This document shows positions 13,916-24,657 of a stretch of 64,000 bases of DNA, in pieces. This stretch comes from Rutstroemia sp. NJR-2017a BVV2 (lineage: Eukaryota; Ascomycota; Leotiomycetes; Helotiales; Rutstroemiaceae), in NCBI GenBank assembly GCA_002946415.1, contig NJPS01000043.1:310001-374000 (forward strand), given 5' to 3'. The notes under the pieces are model-generated. The model had not been told where the DNA came from and made no database searches. It worked only from the letters and a program-made list of their open reading frames with translations. How positions within the stretch are numbered: the stretch's first letter is position 1; the number at the start of each line of letters is the position of its first letter. The translations under genes and the position numbers were made by a program.

Positions 13916-15161
13916 CTGGGCTAATCACCAGATATTATCCTTGTCTGTATGCGAAAAATGGAATGGAAGATTTGGAGCGATGGTTTTTCTCTTTGCGTCT
14001 TGTCGATGATACCAACATAACGAAGTCTTCCTCTTCCGATAGAGCAGTGCACCCTAATGGAATTTTTCTGCACCCCATTCTGTCGGGCATTCTGACCATC
14101 CACTATCCAACTTCAACCCAGGATTGTACCATTATCAACGGCGCCTCTCCTACTATCAATCTTCTTTATGTTTTAAACTCGTCGTCACGCACACCCCCAA
14201 AAAAATTCGAGTAGACGTGTGGATGGGCCGTCAACTCATTAATGTCAAAATAATAGCCTACGTTTTTTTCTAGCTCCTCGCATATACCATGGAGAAGCGG
14301 ATTATGGAGCCCGTCCTTTCATGTCTCAAGGACCAGCGAATAGTAAGAGGACCATTTGGAAAAAGGAGTGCGGAGTTGAACGGAACGTTGGGATGCTACG
14401 GTCTTGTTGCTTTGTTGCCGCCAGCGCTCAAAAATAAAAGCCTGTGTGTTATGCATGCATGCATATGCTGCATTTCGCTTCGACTTATGTTTTCCCACCA
14501 CAGATGCTATCTATCAATGTGGTAGCTTAGCAGTTACGGGTCGAGGAAATATAAAAGTTCATGATTCTTGGAAATGAATGTGCCATTAATGCCTTTACTT
14601 CGCCCGTGAGCTGGTCTTCACTCTGATTGAGTACATCGTGACATTTCGATCGAATTATCCAGACATGCAATATTCCACCAGTTCTAGATCTGGTGGATTA
14701 TGTATTGTCTTACTAACTTTGTGCGAAAACCAAAAATTCCTTATCTCCCCCCCCTAATCTTATCAGCATATCAGCATATCAGCATATCAGCATATCTGCA
14801 TATCTCGTTGCCCACCATTATGGGTCTTGCTTGATACGGGATAAGATTTTGGGGGAGGAAGCGATCGGCACAGCGGTGAGCGATCATTGAACGAGGGCCG
14901 GCCACGGGACAGGAACATAAACAGAGACGTGCTTCGTATGGAGATCGACAGAAGAACTGGAGGAAAAGAGACGACCACTCGGTAGGTGGTAGTCAAAAGT
15001 CGCTTGTATGTATGAGATAGGAGCTCAATTCGTCGGGGCTCTGTTTTCCCAGAGGCACGTGACTTGAACTGTGACGTGAAATCCGAAAAACCACTTTATG
15101 TTCCTCGGAACCACAAGCGCGTCTCCCAACGGACAACCGCGTCTTATCGTTAAAAAATGTC
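13916..15161. other. Intergenic, areB to PMS1
   Basis: About 1.2 kb with no supportable gene. It contains a short tandem repeat at 14762-14802 and alternating ATGCAT runs near 14450-14470. The end nearest 15161 should hold the PMS1 promoter. Confidence 0.5.
14762..14802. repeat. 8-bp tandem repeat (ATCAGCAT)n
   Basis: Four consecutive copies of ATCAGCAT followed by a variant copy ATCTGCAT. This is a short microsatellite in non-coding DNA with no evident function. Confidence 0.85.
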
Positions 15162-18100
15162 ATGGCCACCATAAAACCTATCGAAGGCCGGACGGTGAAA
15201 GAACTCGAATCCTGATGATTGATCTCATGACTGATATGTGCTATCCTACAGATCCACCAGATCCAGTCTGGCCAGGTAATTGTTGATTTATGCTCGGTGG
15301 TCAAAGAATTGGTAGAGAACAGCTTGGATGCGGGCGCGACAAATATTGGTAATTTTCACTCTATGCAAAGAAAGATCTTCATACCCATGCTGATGGCACA
15401 TTAGATGTGCGCTTTAAAAATCAAGGTCTTGATGCCATCGAGGTTCAAGATAACGGTGGAGGTATTTCCCCGCACAACTACGAGACCCTAGCTCTTAAGC
15501 ATCATACCTCCAAATTGTCGACATACAACGACCTTACCACCCTCCAAACCTTTGGCTTCCGTGGCGAAGCTTTATCTTCTCTCTGCGCCCTATCGAGCTT
15601 CACTGTTATAACATGCATGCCGGAGAATGCGCCAAAAGGCACCAAGCTTGAATTTGAGGTATCCGGTAAATTGAAGGGGACATCTGTCGTTGCGGCGCAA
15701 AAAGGAACGACGGTGATAGTCGAGAACCTGTTCAACAATCTGCCGGTGAGGAGAAGAGAACTCGAAAGGAATATCAAACGAGAATGGAACCGAGTTACTG
15801 GTGTCCTGGGACAGTACGCTTGTATACAAACAGGCATTAAGTTTTCTGTTTCTCAACAGGCTGCCAAGGGTAAAAAGACGACGATATTCTCTACCAAGGG
15901 CAATCCAACAACCAGAGAAAATATTGTTAATGTTTTTGGTGCAAAGACTCTTACGGCATTGATACCCTTGGATTTGCGGCTTGAATTAGAACCAACAAGT
16001 GGTCCTAGTCAAAAATGGAGCACGCAACAAGACGGTGGTACGAAAGATGTTCGTATTATTGGACACATTTCGCGACCTGCGACCGGCGAGGGAAGGCAGA
16101 CACCTGACCGGCAAATGTTTTTCGTAAATGCCAGACCTTGCGCGCTACCTCAAGTGGCGAAAGCATTCAACGAAGTCTACAAATCATACAGTGGATGGGG
16201 AAGCACCCAATCTCCGTTTATCTTTGCAAACATCGAATTAGATACCCATCTTTATGATGTGAACGTAAGTCCGGACAAGCGTACCATTTTACTTCACGAT
16301 CAAAGTCGTATGCTAGAGAATCTAAAAGCTGCTCTTACTGCACTTTTCGAGGCTCAAGACTATACTGTGCCGATTTCACAACTACCTGCTCAGAGGCAGC
16401 CTGTGTATAAGCAGCTTACCATTGGTCGGGAAACACCAAAAGCAACGAGGAGTTCACAGAAACCTTCCCAGAGTCCGGCTGACACTGCGGAAGAAGGTGA
16501 GTCAGACAATGAAAGAGACAGATCTAGACAAACTACAACATCTCAGAGTACTGACAATGAAAAATCTGTCAATGATGCAACGCCCAAGGCAAGTCACAGC
16601 ACCATATCAAGAGCTTCAATGACTCGCGACAGCGAGGCCGTCAACTTAATCTCAAACTGGGTGGGTAGAAATTCGGAAGAGAGGAACGACCAACAGCCTA
16701 CACACCGCAAATCTGTGCAAGATGTGCATCATGGTCTTTCGAAAGAAAAGCAGAAACTGATATCCAAGTTTGGCAAAGAAGCGGCAAATGAAATGGGACC
16801 AGTCGCCGATTTAGAATCACCCAATAGCTCCATTGCAACTATTCAGGAATCTGGTGTTACGGTGGATCTAGATGAGTCCATTCAGGAGAAACCAGTTCCC
16901 AGAGAAGCATCAGAACATGCTTTTGGTCGGGAGACGTCGGAACCTCCCATACCAGCACTGCTGTCACCTTCTAAAATCTCCACACCTGGCATCGTCGGTT
17001 CAATTGGAAGTAGTAGACCACCACGATCCCAACCGGAAATTGCTACAATCACAATAGGTGATCACACGGTAACAAGCTCGATTGGCACGCCTTATCCAAA
17101 ACGCTTGAGATTAGATCTTCCTTCCACGCCAACTCCCCGCCCGAAACACAATCGCGGTGACGCCACTATACCTTCTTTTGGTAATCGGCTCAGCCAACGT
17201 TTTGCTGCACCCGGAACACAGGCGACGAATTCTGATACCGAGCCTGCGATATTTGAACGAGACTCGGAGATGCCAGACACACAGAATCCAGATCCCAGTA
17301 TGGCAACTACACAAGAGAGCAGATCACACGGCTCCAATACTTCATCGCCATTGGCACGGGGCGAATCTCCAGAGGAAGATGTAGGAGATGGTGACGATGA
17401 GAACCCACCTGGACAATCGCCTAAGGAAGACGTGTCTCCTAGATCATTGAACGCACCGTCTGATTCAGAGAAAGACGACGAGTACGTGGATGAAGCGGAA
17501 AGCAAAGCTCGAGAAGAAGCAAGAGTGCAGGAAATTATTGAAGAGGCTGAGAGAACTTCTGCAGTACTATCTCAAGATAATCTCACTCGTGGCAAAAGTC
17601 TGCTTCGAGGAGCTGCCAAGAGGAAAGAATCCACGTACCATCTGGTTCGAACTATGGACACTACCGCTTTAGATATACGCAAACAGTTCCATTCTCTCAA
17701 CACTGCTCTTTCTGCATACGTGGATACAACAACATCCATTTCACAAGACGAAGCACTCGATGCCGATGGCGCTGAAGAGCGGCTCTCTCTTACAATTTCG
17801 AAGTCAGACTTCGCGAAAATGAAAGTCATCGGCCAATTCAATCTCGGTTTTATTCTCGCATCAAAAGCACCAGAACCCGGTGCCGACAATTCTGTTCACA
17901 CTGCAAATAATGTATTCATCATTGACCAACATTCATCGGACGAAAAGTACAATTTTGAGCGTCTACAAGCCACGACCATCGTCCAATCTCAACGACTCGT
18001 CTATCCTAAAACCCTATCCCTTACAGCCCTTGAAGAAGAAATTGTAGCCGAAAACCTCGAAGCCCTTGAATCCAACGGCTTCATCGTAACCATGGACTCC

Positions 18101-18520
18101 TCGTCCCAAAACGTCGGCGCGCGCTGCCAACTCGTCTCGCTCCCCGTGTCCCGGGAGACGACCTTTTCGATCAACGATCTCGAAGAACTGATAGCGCTGA
18201 TTGCGGAACAGGGAGGCGTCTTGTTGAGTAAAGGGAAAGGTGTGCCGAGACCGAGTAAGGTGAGGAAAATGTTCGCTATGAGAGCGTGTAGGAGTAGTAT
18301 TATGATTGGGAAGAGCTTGGATCGGAGGCAGATGGAGAAAGTGGTGAGACATATGGGCGAGATTGATAAACCGTGGAATTGTCCGCATGGGAGACCGACT
18401 ATGAGACATCTTTGTGGGTTGGGGACGTGGGATGAGGTGGGGTGGAGGGAGGGGAGAGGGGAGGGGAGGACGGACTGGGCGAGGTGGGTTAGGGGGAGGA
18501 AGGAGGTGGTGGAGGGGTGA
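15162..18520 (+). CDS. PMS1: PMS1 DNA mismatch repair protein (MutL homologue)
   Basis: Predicted 1081-aa protein from exons 15162-15194, 15252-15348 and 15405-18520. The N-terminal GHKL ATPase domain shows [20 protein letters not shown] then [11 protein letters not shown], the Mg-ATP motif VQDNGGGI and [11 protein letters not shown] disordered, acidic central linker runs for about 400 residues. The C-terminal dimerisation/endonuclease domain holds [12 protein letters not shown] (canonical form DQHA-X2-E-X4-E), [29 protein letters not shown] and a terminal GLGTW. PMS1 pairs with MLH1 (MutLalpha) to nick DNA during nuclear mismatch repair. The DQHA alanine is Ser here. The last roughly 30 residues ([19 protein letters not shown]) come from a G-rich, low-complexity stretch and extend past the usual conserved end. 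Confidence 0.95.
18439..18466 (+). other. Candidate G-quadruplex at the PMS1 3' end
   Basis: Five runs of three or more G lie within 28 bases on the coding strand (18439-18442, 18447-18449, 18451-18454, 18458-18461, 18463-18466), separated by loops of 1-4 bases. This satisfies the usual G3+N1-7 quadruplex rule. It lies inside the last PMS1 codons. Confidence 0.6.
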
Positions 18521-19265
18521 GAGGGGTAAGAGGGTGGGGTTGGAAGCATCGTGTCATATGGTATTGAGGTTTATGCGGGAAATTCTCCAGATTTAAGGAG
18601 TGGATGGGATATTGGAAGAAAATGATATTTTGGGATGTAATGTTTATTACCTTGGCAGGAGACATCTCAAAGCGAGTAGAAATCTGAGGAAGGGAACAAG
18701 GTCCTAAGGATCATGAAGAATATGAAACACTATTGCAGTCATCATGCATATAGAAATAGTTAAACTATATTTTCAAATTCAATTCTGAACCTCATACATG
18801 CTAACGTACATACATACATGCATACATACACTGTTGCTTAATAATTTCCCATATCCCTCTCATACATAACAATAACATAAAATCATCCGCCCTTACCTAT
18901 ATTCCCGTGCCATTCCCTGCTGTACCTAATAATATATCCAACATAACAATCTTACGCAAGCGTAATGAATACAGGGGTACTCATACGAGTGAACATAACT
19001 AACAAACACTTGCGGATACATCTAAATCTATCTCGCATTCATGGAGATAATATGAGATGAGAGAGAATATGCGTGGCTCGACTAATATCGAGGATTCGTT
19101 TCCGTTGTTCCTGTCAGCTGAGATGATAAAACACATCATCCTCATCTGCAGCTCCTAGATCAACATGGAAGATCCGCTAATTCTCTCATCCTCTCATACC
19201 CACTTCAACCCCAGTCAAGCTCATCCAACCCTCCTTCCATTCCGTTGCGTTCCTTCCATTCCTCC
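18521..19265. other. Intergenic between convergent PMS1 and membrane-protein genes
   Basis: About 745 bp, AT-rich, with a degenerate ACAT/CATACATA microsatellite near 18808-18830. No gene is visible; both 3' UTRs are expected here. Confidence 0.5.
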
Positions 19266-21068
19266 CTACGAAATCTGCAACCCCGTCAACCCACTCACCC
19301 TCCTAAACCTCGCCCCCCACACCCCTCCTCTCCCCTCCTCCGCCACCTTCCCACTCACGTCTCTCCCACGCGCTCCCAACCCCTCCCCCAAATCAACCCC
19401 ACTGCTCACCTGTCTCGTACCACCTACCATCACCGGCGGGGTGCGCGCCTTCAGTTCGCCGTACGACCGCGCTTTGAACGCGTCTGCTTCACCGGAGCGC
19501 GTGCGCAGCGGTTTAGGCGTGAGTTCGCGGAGGGTGGGCGAGCGGAGAGGCCATTCTGTGTCGTTGGATGTGGTGACTGGGGCGTGCGCGTCGGCGATGT
19601 CGTCGGTGGAGTAGGTTGAGGAGGGGATTTGGGGGCGTGGGGTGGGTGGGTTTTCGGCGAGGGGGTTGGGGAGGTGGTAGTGGTAGTTCGAGGGGTGGTT
19701 GTCTTCGTCGTCTTCTTCGTCTGAGGAGTGGGCGAGGGTGGAGGGGTCGGCAGGGAGGGGATGATAGGATGACTTGGTGGGGGATTTGGGTGGGACGCGA
19801 GGGGCGCGGGCGTTGCTCTTGCCGATGGAGTCGTTCGCCCAGGGGTCTTTTTTGGGCTGGGTTTGCGTGATGTCGTCTTTGGATTCGGTAGCTGTGTGAT
19901 AGGAGACGTTGGAGGGTTCGGAGATAGGGAGGGAGGCATAAGAGTGGTTAGCTGTGCGCCTGGGCGAGGAGGAAACCATAGATGGACGTTTGAAATCGGG
20001 ATTGGAGTCTCGCGATGGGCTGTGGCCGTGGTAGCGAGCAGGGGAACCGTGACGAGACGTTCGGGGTGAAGATGTCTTGCTTTGGAACGATTCGTTGGAG
20101 TTGGTGCGGGTGTGGAGGAAAGGGACAGTGGGGGCACGCATCAAATCTTCGTAGGGAGCTCCAGAGCGACGGCGGCTTTCGAACGGTTCTGAGAGACGCT
20201 TTTCGGAGAATGTCGTGGTTGTGACGGTAGAGATGGAGGATTTGTTGCGTTTGTGACGGGAAGTGAGATTATCTTCTAGTGGGTTCATGTCCGGTGGAAG
20301 TTGCGCAATCCGGCGGAATGTCATAGCCAAATAGGCAGAAACTGATAAAGAGATCAAATGAAGAGCTCCTCCGGCTATAGCTGCGTAGAAAACCACATCA
20401 ATGAATGTGGGCAGGAGACTCTGATTAGATAGTAGGGTCTTCCATTCAGAATGTCTTGTCTTTGCAACCAATGCACTAAATGCGTAAAAGGGAACGATAG
20501 ATACATCAAAGATGGATGCAAATACCATATAAGATGCAGAAGATCCAGGTGTTCTACCATCTGGACGTCGAACCAAATGGTAAATTCCGTAGGCAGTGTG
20601 GAGAGTTGCGATACCGGGCTACACTTTGGTCAGAATGTTGTGCGGATAAGACGTTGCTCGAAAACTTACAGCAACTCTGAGAATCCAACCTGTGGATGCA
20701 TTGACACCGGTGATAAGAATCATCAGGACAAGTAAACCAACAGCGACAGGAAGTTGAACGCATCGTAAGCCTAACAATGCCCATCTTGTCAACTTCACCT
20801 TCTTCTTCACAGAAGGGTCCATAGGCTCAGCATTAATATTTCCATATGGAACAATCAGATACGAGCTGCAAAGCTCTTGTTAGTAACTCTTTGAAACAAA
20901 TATTGGCAGGCGAACTTACTCAGGATGCTGATTGAAGCTGACAAGAGGTCCATCAGGTCTCTTCGGTCTCGGAGCTGGTGGAGATAAGCTCGCCCGCGAA
21001 ACTGCCTTTGGATCAAATGAATAATCCGTTCGGACGGGATCATAAAGGAATGGAGGATTAATACCCAT
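19266..21068 (-). CDS. Conserved fungal four-TM membrane protein with long disordered tail
   Basis: Predicted 565-aa protein from exons 20920-21068, 20670-20865 and 19266-20618 (minus strand), all joins in frame. The start MGINPPFLYDPVRTDYSFDP and the segment QLPPDMNPLEDNLTSRHKRN are strongly reminiscent of a Pezizomycotina-wide family of unknown function. Four membrane helices are visible (LRCVQLPVAVGLLVLMILI, PGIATLHTAYGIYHL, ASYMVFASIFDVSIVPFYAF, FIDVVFYAAIAGGALHLISL). The remaining roughly 300 residues are Ser/Pro-rich and hydrophilic, presumably cytosolic. No catalytic motif is visible, so I assign no function. Divergent from ARH1 with about 245 bp between starts. Confidence 0.85.
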
Positions 21069-21313
21069 TGTGCCCGACAATGAAAAGAACGACAGAGAGA
21101 ACAATGAGGCAATTCCAGGAATGTATCTCCAGGAATGTGGATGTTTGCAAAGAATAGACTAGGATGCAGGATGCGAGGATAAATGCATGGCTGGAGCTTG
21201 GATCAACAAACCCGGGATCCAAGCGGTGTTGACATGGCAACGAAGGATATTTTTATCGCGAAAAAGATATCCGAAAGGTTTTGATGACGTTGGAGGGGCA
21301 AAGAGATTCGAAA

Positions 21314-23002
21314 ATGAATGGCTTGGTTAGACCTTGGGTTTGCACGCGATGTGCGAATTCGTTGCGACGACCTACAATTTCTCTCCACCAACTGAAGCCA
21401 TTCACAAGTAGTGCGCGAAGATATACTGCGAAAGTCAGACACGATGGCAGGCCTTTCAGAATGGCCGTCATCGGATCCGGTCCCGCCGGTTTCTACACTG
21501 CCTACAAGGTGATGTCCAAAATTGAGAACTCAGTTGTGGATATGTATGAACATCTGCCAGTTCCCTACGGTCTAGTGCGGTTTGGAGTTGCTCCAGATCA
21601 TCCCGAAGTAAAGGCACGTTGGATTTCGATTTCGGAAGTTGACTCACAGCAGACGGAGCATCACTAACGAGTTCCTCTAGAACTGTCAAGATAAATTCAA
21701 CGAAGTCGCGGAATCTCCAAACTTCAATTTCATCGGGAATGTGTCTATTGGAGAGCACGCCGGTGCTTTGCCGCTTGCGTCCCTCTTACCGCATTACGAC
21801 GCTATATTGTTTGCATATGGAGCATCGCGAGATCGCACACTGAGTATACCTGGAGAAGACAACCTCAAGGGCATTTACTCAGCGCGAGCATTTGTAGGAT
21901 GGTATAATGGATTACCTGAATATGCGGATCTAGAACCTGACTTGACTCAAGGTGACGAAGCCGTGGTTGTTGGTCAGGGAAACGTTGCACTAGATGTTGC
22001 GAGGATTCTGCTGCAGGACCCAGATTTGTTGCGCACCTCGGATATCACTGAAAAGGCGATTGCAACTCTACAAAATAGTCGCGTTCGAAGAGTAAGGGTA
22101 GTGGGCAGAAGAGGTCCTTTACAGGTTTGTTCCAGAGAGCCAATTAAGAGGTATCTTTGCTTTAAGACTGATGATTACAGGCGGCGTTCACCATTAAAGA
22201 AGTTCGAGAACTTGTCAAGTTGAATTCAGTAGCTTTTCACCCTGTAGATTCATCGTTGATGCCGGAAGACACCTCGAAGTTACCTCGAGCTCCGAAACGA
22301 ATAATGGAGATAATTAAGAAGGGGTCGAGCGCATCTCTGGAATCAGCAGCGAAATCGTGGTCCCTTGATTTCTGTCTTTCCCCAGTTGCATTTAACCCTA
22401 GCGACGAGTCACTGCATCAACTGGGCAGTATGTCGTTCGAGAAGACGATGCTAGTTCCCGGTCCTCTTGAACCGGAAGCTAAGGCCAAAGGGACAGGTGA
22501 TATCGTCAATATATCGGCATCGCTAGCTTTCCGCTCGATAGGATATAAATCAGAGGCTCTACCAGGATTTTCGGAGCTGGGCATACCATTCGACAATCAA
22601 TCTGGTGTAATACCAAACGATCTTTTAGGTCGCATAATAAATGACAATGAAGGGTGGTCGAGTTCAGATTCGTCAAGGCATATCCCAGGAATGTATTGCG
22701 CAGGTTGGGTAAAACGTGGACCTACAGGTGTCATTGCTAGTACTATGCTAGATGCGTTCTCGACTGCGGACACGATTGCAGATGATTGGTACTCGCATAA
22801 GGGATTTCTAAACGGGGAAAAAGGAGGCTCTGGCCTTGGGTGGGAAGGAATCAAGAGCGAAGCCGACAAGAAAGGTTGCCGAAGAGTGAGCTGGGAAGAC
22901 TGGCAGAAGATTGATGCGGCTGAACGGAGGCGAGGAAATAGCATTGGGAAGGTAAGAGAAAAGTTCACAAGAGTAGAAGAAATGCTAGCGGTTCTTGATT
23001 GA
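21314..23002 (+). CDS. ARH1: Mitochondrial NADPH:adrenodoxin oxidoreductase (ARH1)
   Basis: Predicted 521-aa flavoenzyme from exons 21314-21613, 21681-22124 and 22181-23002. A basic presequence (MNGLVRPWVCTRCANSLRR) precedes the FAD motif AVIGSGPAGFYTAYKV, the conserved MYEHLPVPYGLVRFGVAPDH and the NADPH-binding motif VVGQGNVALDVARIL. The C-terminal FAD segment reads YCAGWVKRGPTGVIASTM. Arh1 passes electrons from NADPH to the mitochondrial ferredoxin Yah1 for Fe-S cluster and haem A synthesis. An upstream in-frame ATG at 21284 would prepend MTLEGQRDSK, whose acidic residues suit a presequence poorly, so 21314 is preferred. Intron 1 (21614-21680) appears to use a GC donor: AAG|GCACGT...CTAG restores EVK|NCQDKF. 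Confidence 0.92.
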
Positions 23003-23043
23003 ACCAGAAATATAGAACCGATAATACTGTACATTTATTTCAT

Positions 23044-24158
23044 CTACTTCTTCAACTTCTCAGTGAGCTCCGGTACCTTTTCAAATAGATCTCCAACCAA
23101 ACCGACATCCGCGACTTGGAATATGGGCGCGTCAGCATCTTTGTTAATGGCTGCGATGACCTTACTATCCTTCATTCCTGCTAGATGTTGAATGGCGCCG
23201 GAAATACCTGCGCAAAGATATAGTTCTGGCGCTACGACCTTTCCTGTTTGACCAACTTGAAGACTGTTGTCTGCATATCCACTGTCTACAGCAGCTCTTG
23301 ATGCTCCGACAGCGGCACCCAGAGCATCAGCCAGTGGCAACATAACTTTATCGAACTCTTCCTTGGATTTCAATCCTCGCCCACCAGATACAACTCTTCC
23401 AGCCGTAGCCAAGTCTGGTCTGTCTGATTTTGCAAGATCTTCTGATACCCATTCTGTAGGCGACTCCACTTTGGGGTCAACACCATCCTCGATTGTCGCC
23501 GAACCTCCCTCCGCTGCCGCCGCTGCAAATGCAGTCCCTCTAATTGTGAATACTTTGATGTCATCTGAAGACTCGACGGTTGCGATCGCATTCCCGGCAT
23601 ATATCGGTCGAACAAACGTGTTCTCGTTCTCGATTGAGGTTATATCAGAGATTTGTTGAACGTCGAGTAATGCCGCAACGCGGGGGAAGAGGTTCTTTCC
23701 GAACGCAGTGTGCCCCACAATGATGTGCGTAAATCCGCCTTTCTTGATGTTCTCTACTAGCAGAGGGGCATAGTTTTCTGGCAATCCCTGGGTGGGTGAG
23801 GTGTTAGTAAGGAGTAGTTGTATGATTTTCTTGGTGCAAACCAATATCGTACCCTGTCGTAAGCTCCATTGTCCACCGCGATAATCTTCTCAATTCCTGC
23901 GACCTTAGCTGCTTCCTCAGCCACGGGTTTGATATTACTTCCAGCGATGAATGCAGTGACGGGGCCACCGAGTTTCTGTGCTGCTGTCACCGCAGCAAGT
24001 GATCCAGGGTTAAGTTTGCCTTCCTTCTGCTCAAGAACCGCCAACGATGATAGCAGTCTGGCAAGGGCTGAAAGAGATGCAACTGGAGAGGGGCCAACCC
24101 GTGAACGCAATTGGCTGCGTGCCTGCCGTAAGACAGAACAGCCAGCTTTCGAGATCAT
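23044..24158 (-). CDS. ETFA: Electron transfer flavoprotein subunit alpha, mitochondrial
   Basis: Predicted 349-aa protein from exons 23853-24158 and 23044-23787 (minus strand), intron 65 nt, frame kept (AYDR|GLPENY). The N-terminus [20 protein letters not shown] is a plausible mitochondrial presequence. The N-terminal ETF domain includes [20 protein letters not shown]. The C-terminal FAD domain includes [35 protein letters not shown] and [21 protein letters not shown] pairs with ETFB in the matrix and carries electrons from acyl-CoA dehydrogenases to ETF-ubiquinone oxidoreductase. It converges on ARH1 with only 41 bp between stop codons. An upstream TTG-initiated extension was rejected in favour of the ATG at 24158. 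Confidence 0.95.
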
Positions 24159-24657
24159 TTTGGAAAAATTTGAGCGATCGAAAAACCGAAGTTTCAATTA
24201 TGCTTATGAACATTCGAATCACAAGCTAATGTAGGCCATTTTACCCCATGTTTTTCCGTTCCTAGAACCGGAGGGACCGCTGCAAACCGAGGATGTTGTT
24301 GCGCGCCTTAGTTGCCTTGAATTTGAGGAACAGTGGAACGGATCACGTTTTGATTGATAATTTTGGTTACAGATTGAGCTTTGGTTTCTAGCGAACAAAC
24401 GCGACCCTCAGTAAGAAATTCATCAACGCGAACCACGGCAACATACTTTGCGCCTCGATTTTTGAGAGCTCCATCACCATAAGCTCTAATCTCGCGCGTA
24501 TTCCATTGTCGATAACCGGTTTTATTTGACGCGCATGATATACAGTACACCGAGTTGGAAATCCAATACGGCTCCCGTTGCGCTGAAATTACACAGTGTC
24601 TAAGCATAACTATTGCGACAATTGAGTACGTCCATTGATTCAAAAGAGCATTTCAAA
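24159..24657. other. Shared upstream region of ETFA and RSC8
   Basis: About 500 bp between divergent starts. No coding gene is supported. It should carry both promoters; I see no clear TATA element. Confidence 0.5.

Noticed and set aside
14289..14525. Plus-strand ORF after areB
   Set aside because: Short, overlapping an opposing ORF of equal quality, with no recognisable domain; likely 3' flank.
19266..19870. Plus-strand Gly/Arg-rich ORFs opposite the membrane protein tail
   Set aside because: They mirror the C-rich Pro/Ser/Thr codons of the minus-strand gene.
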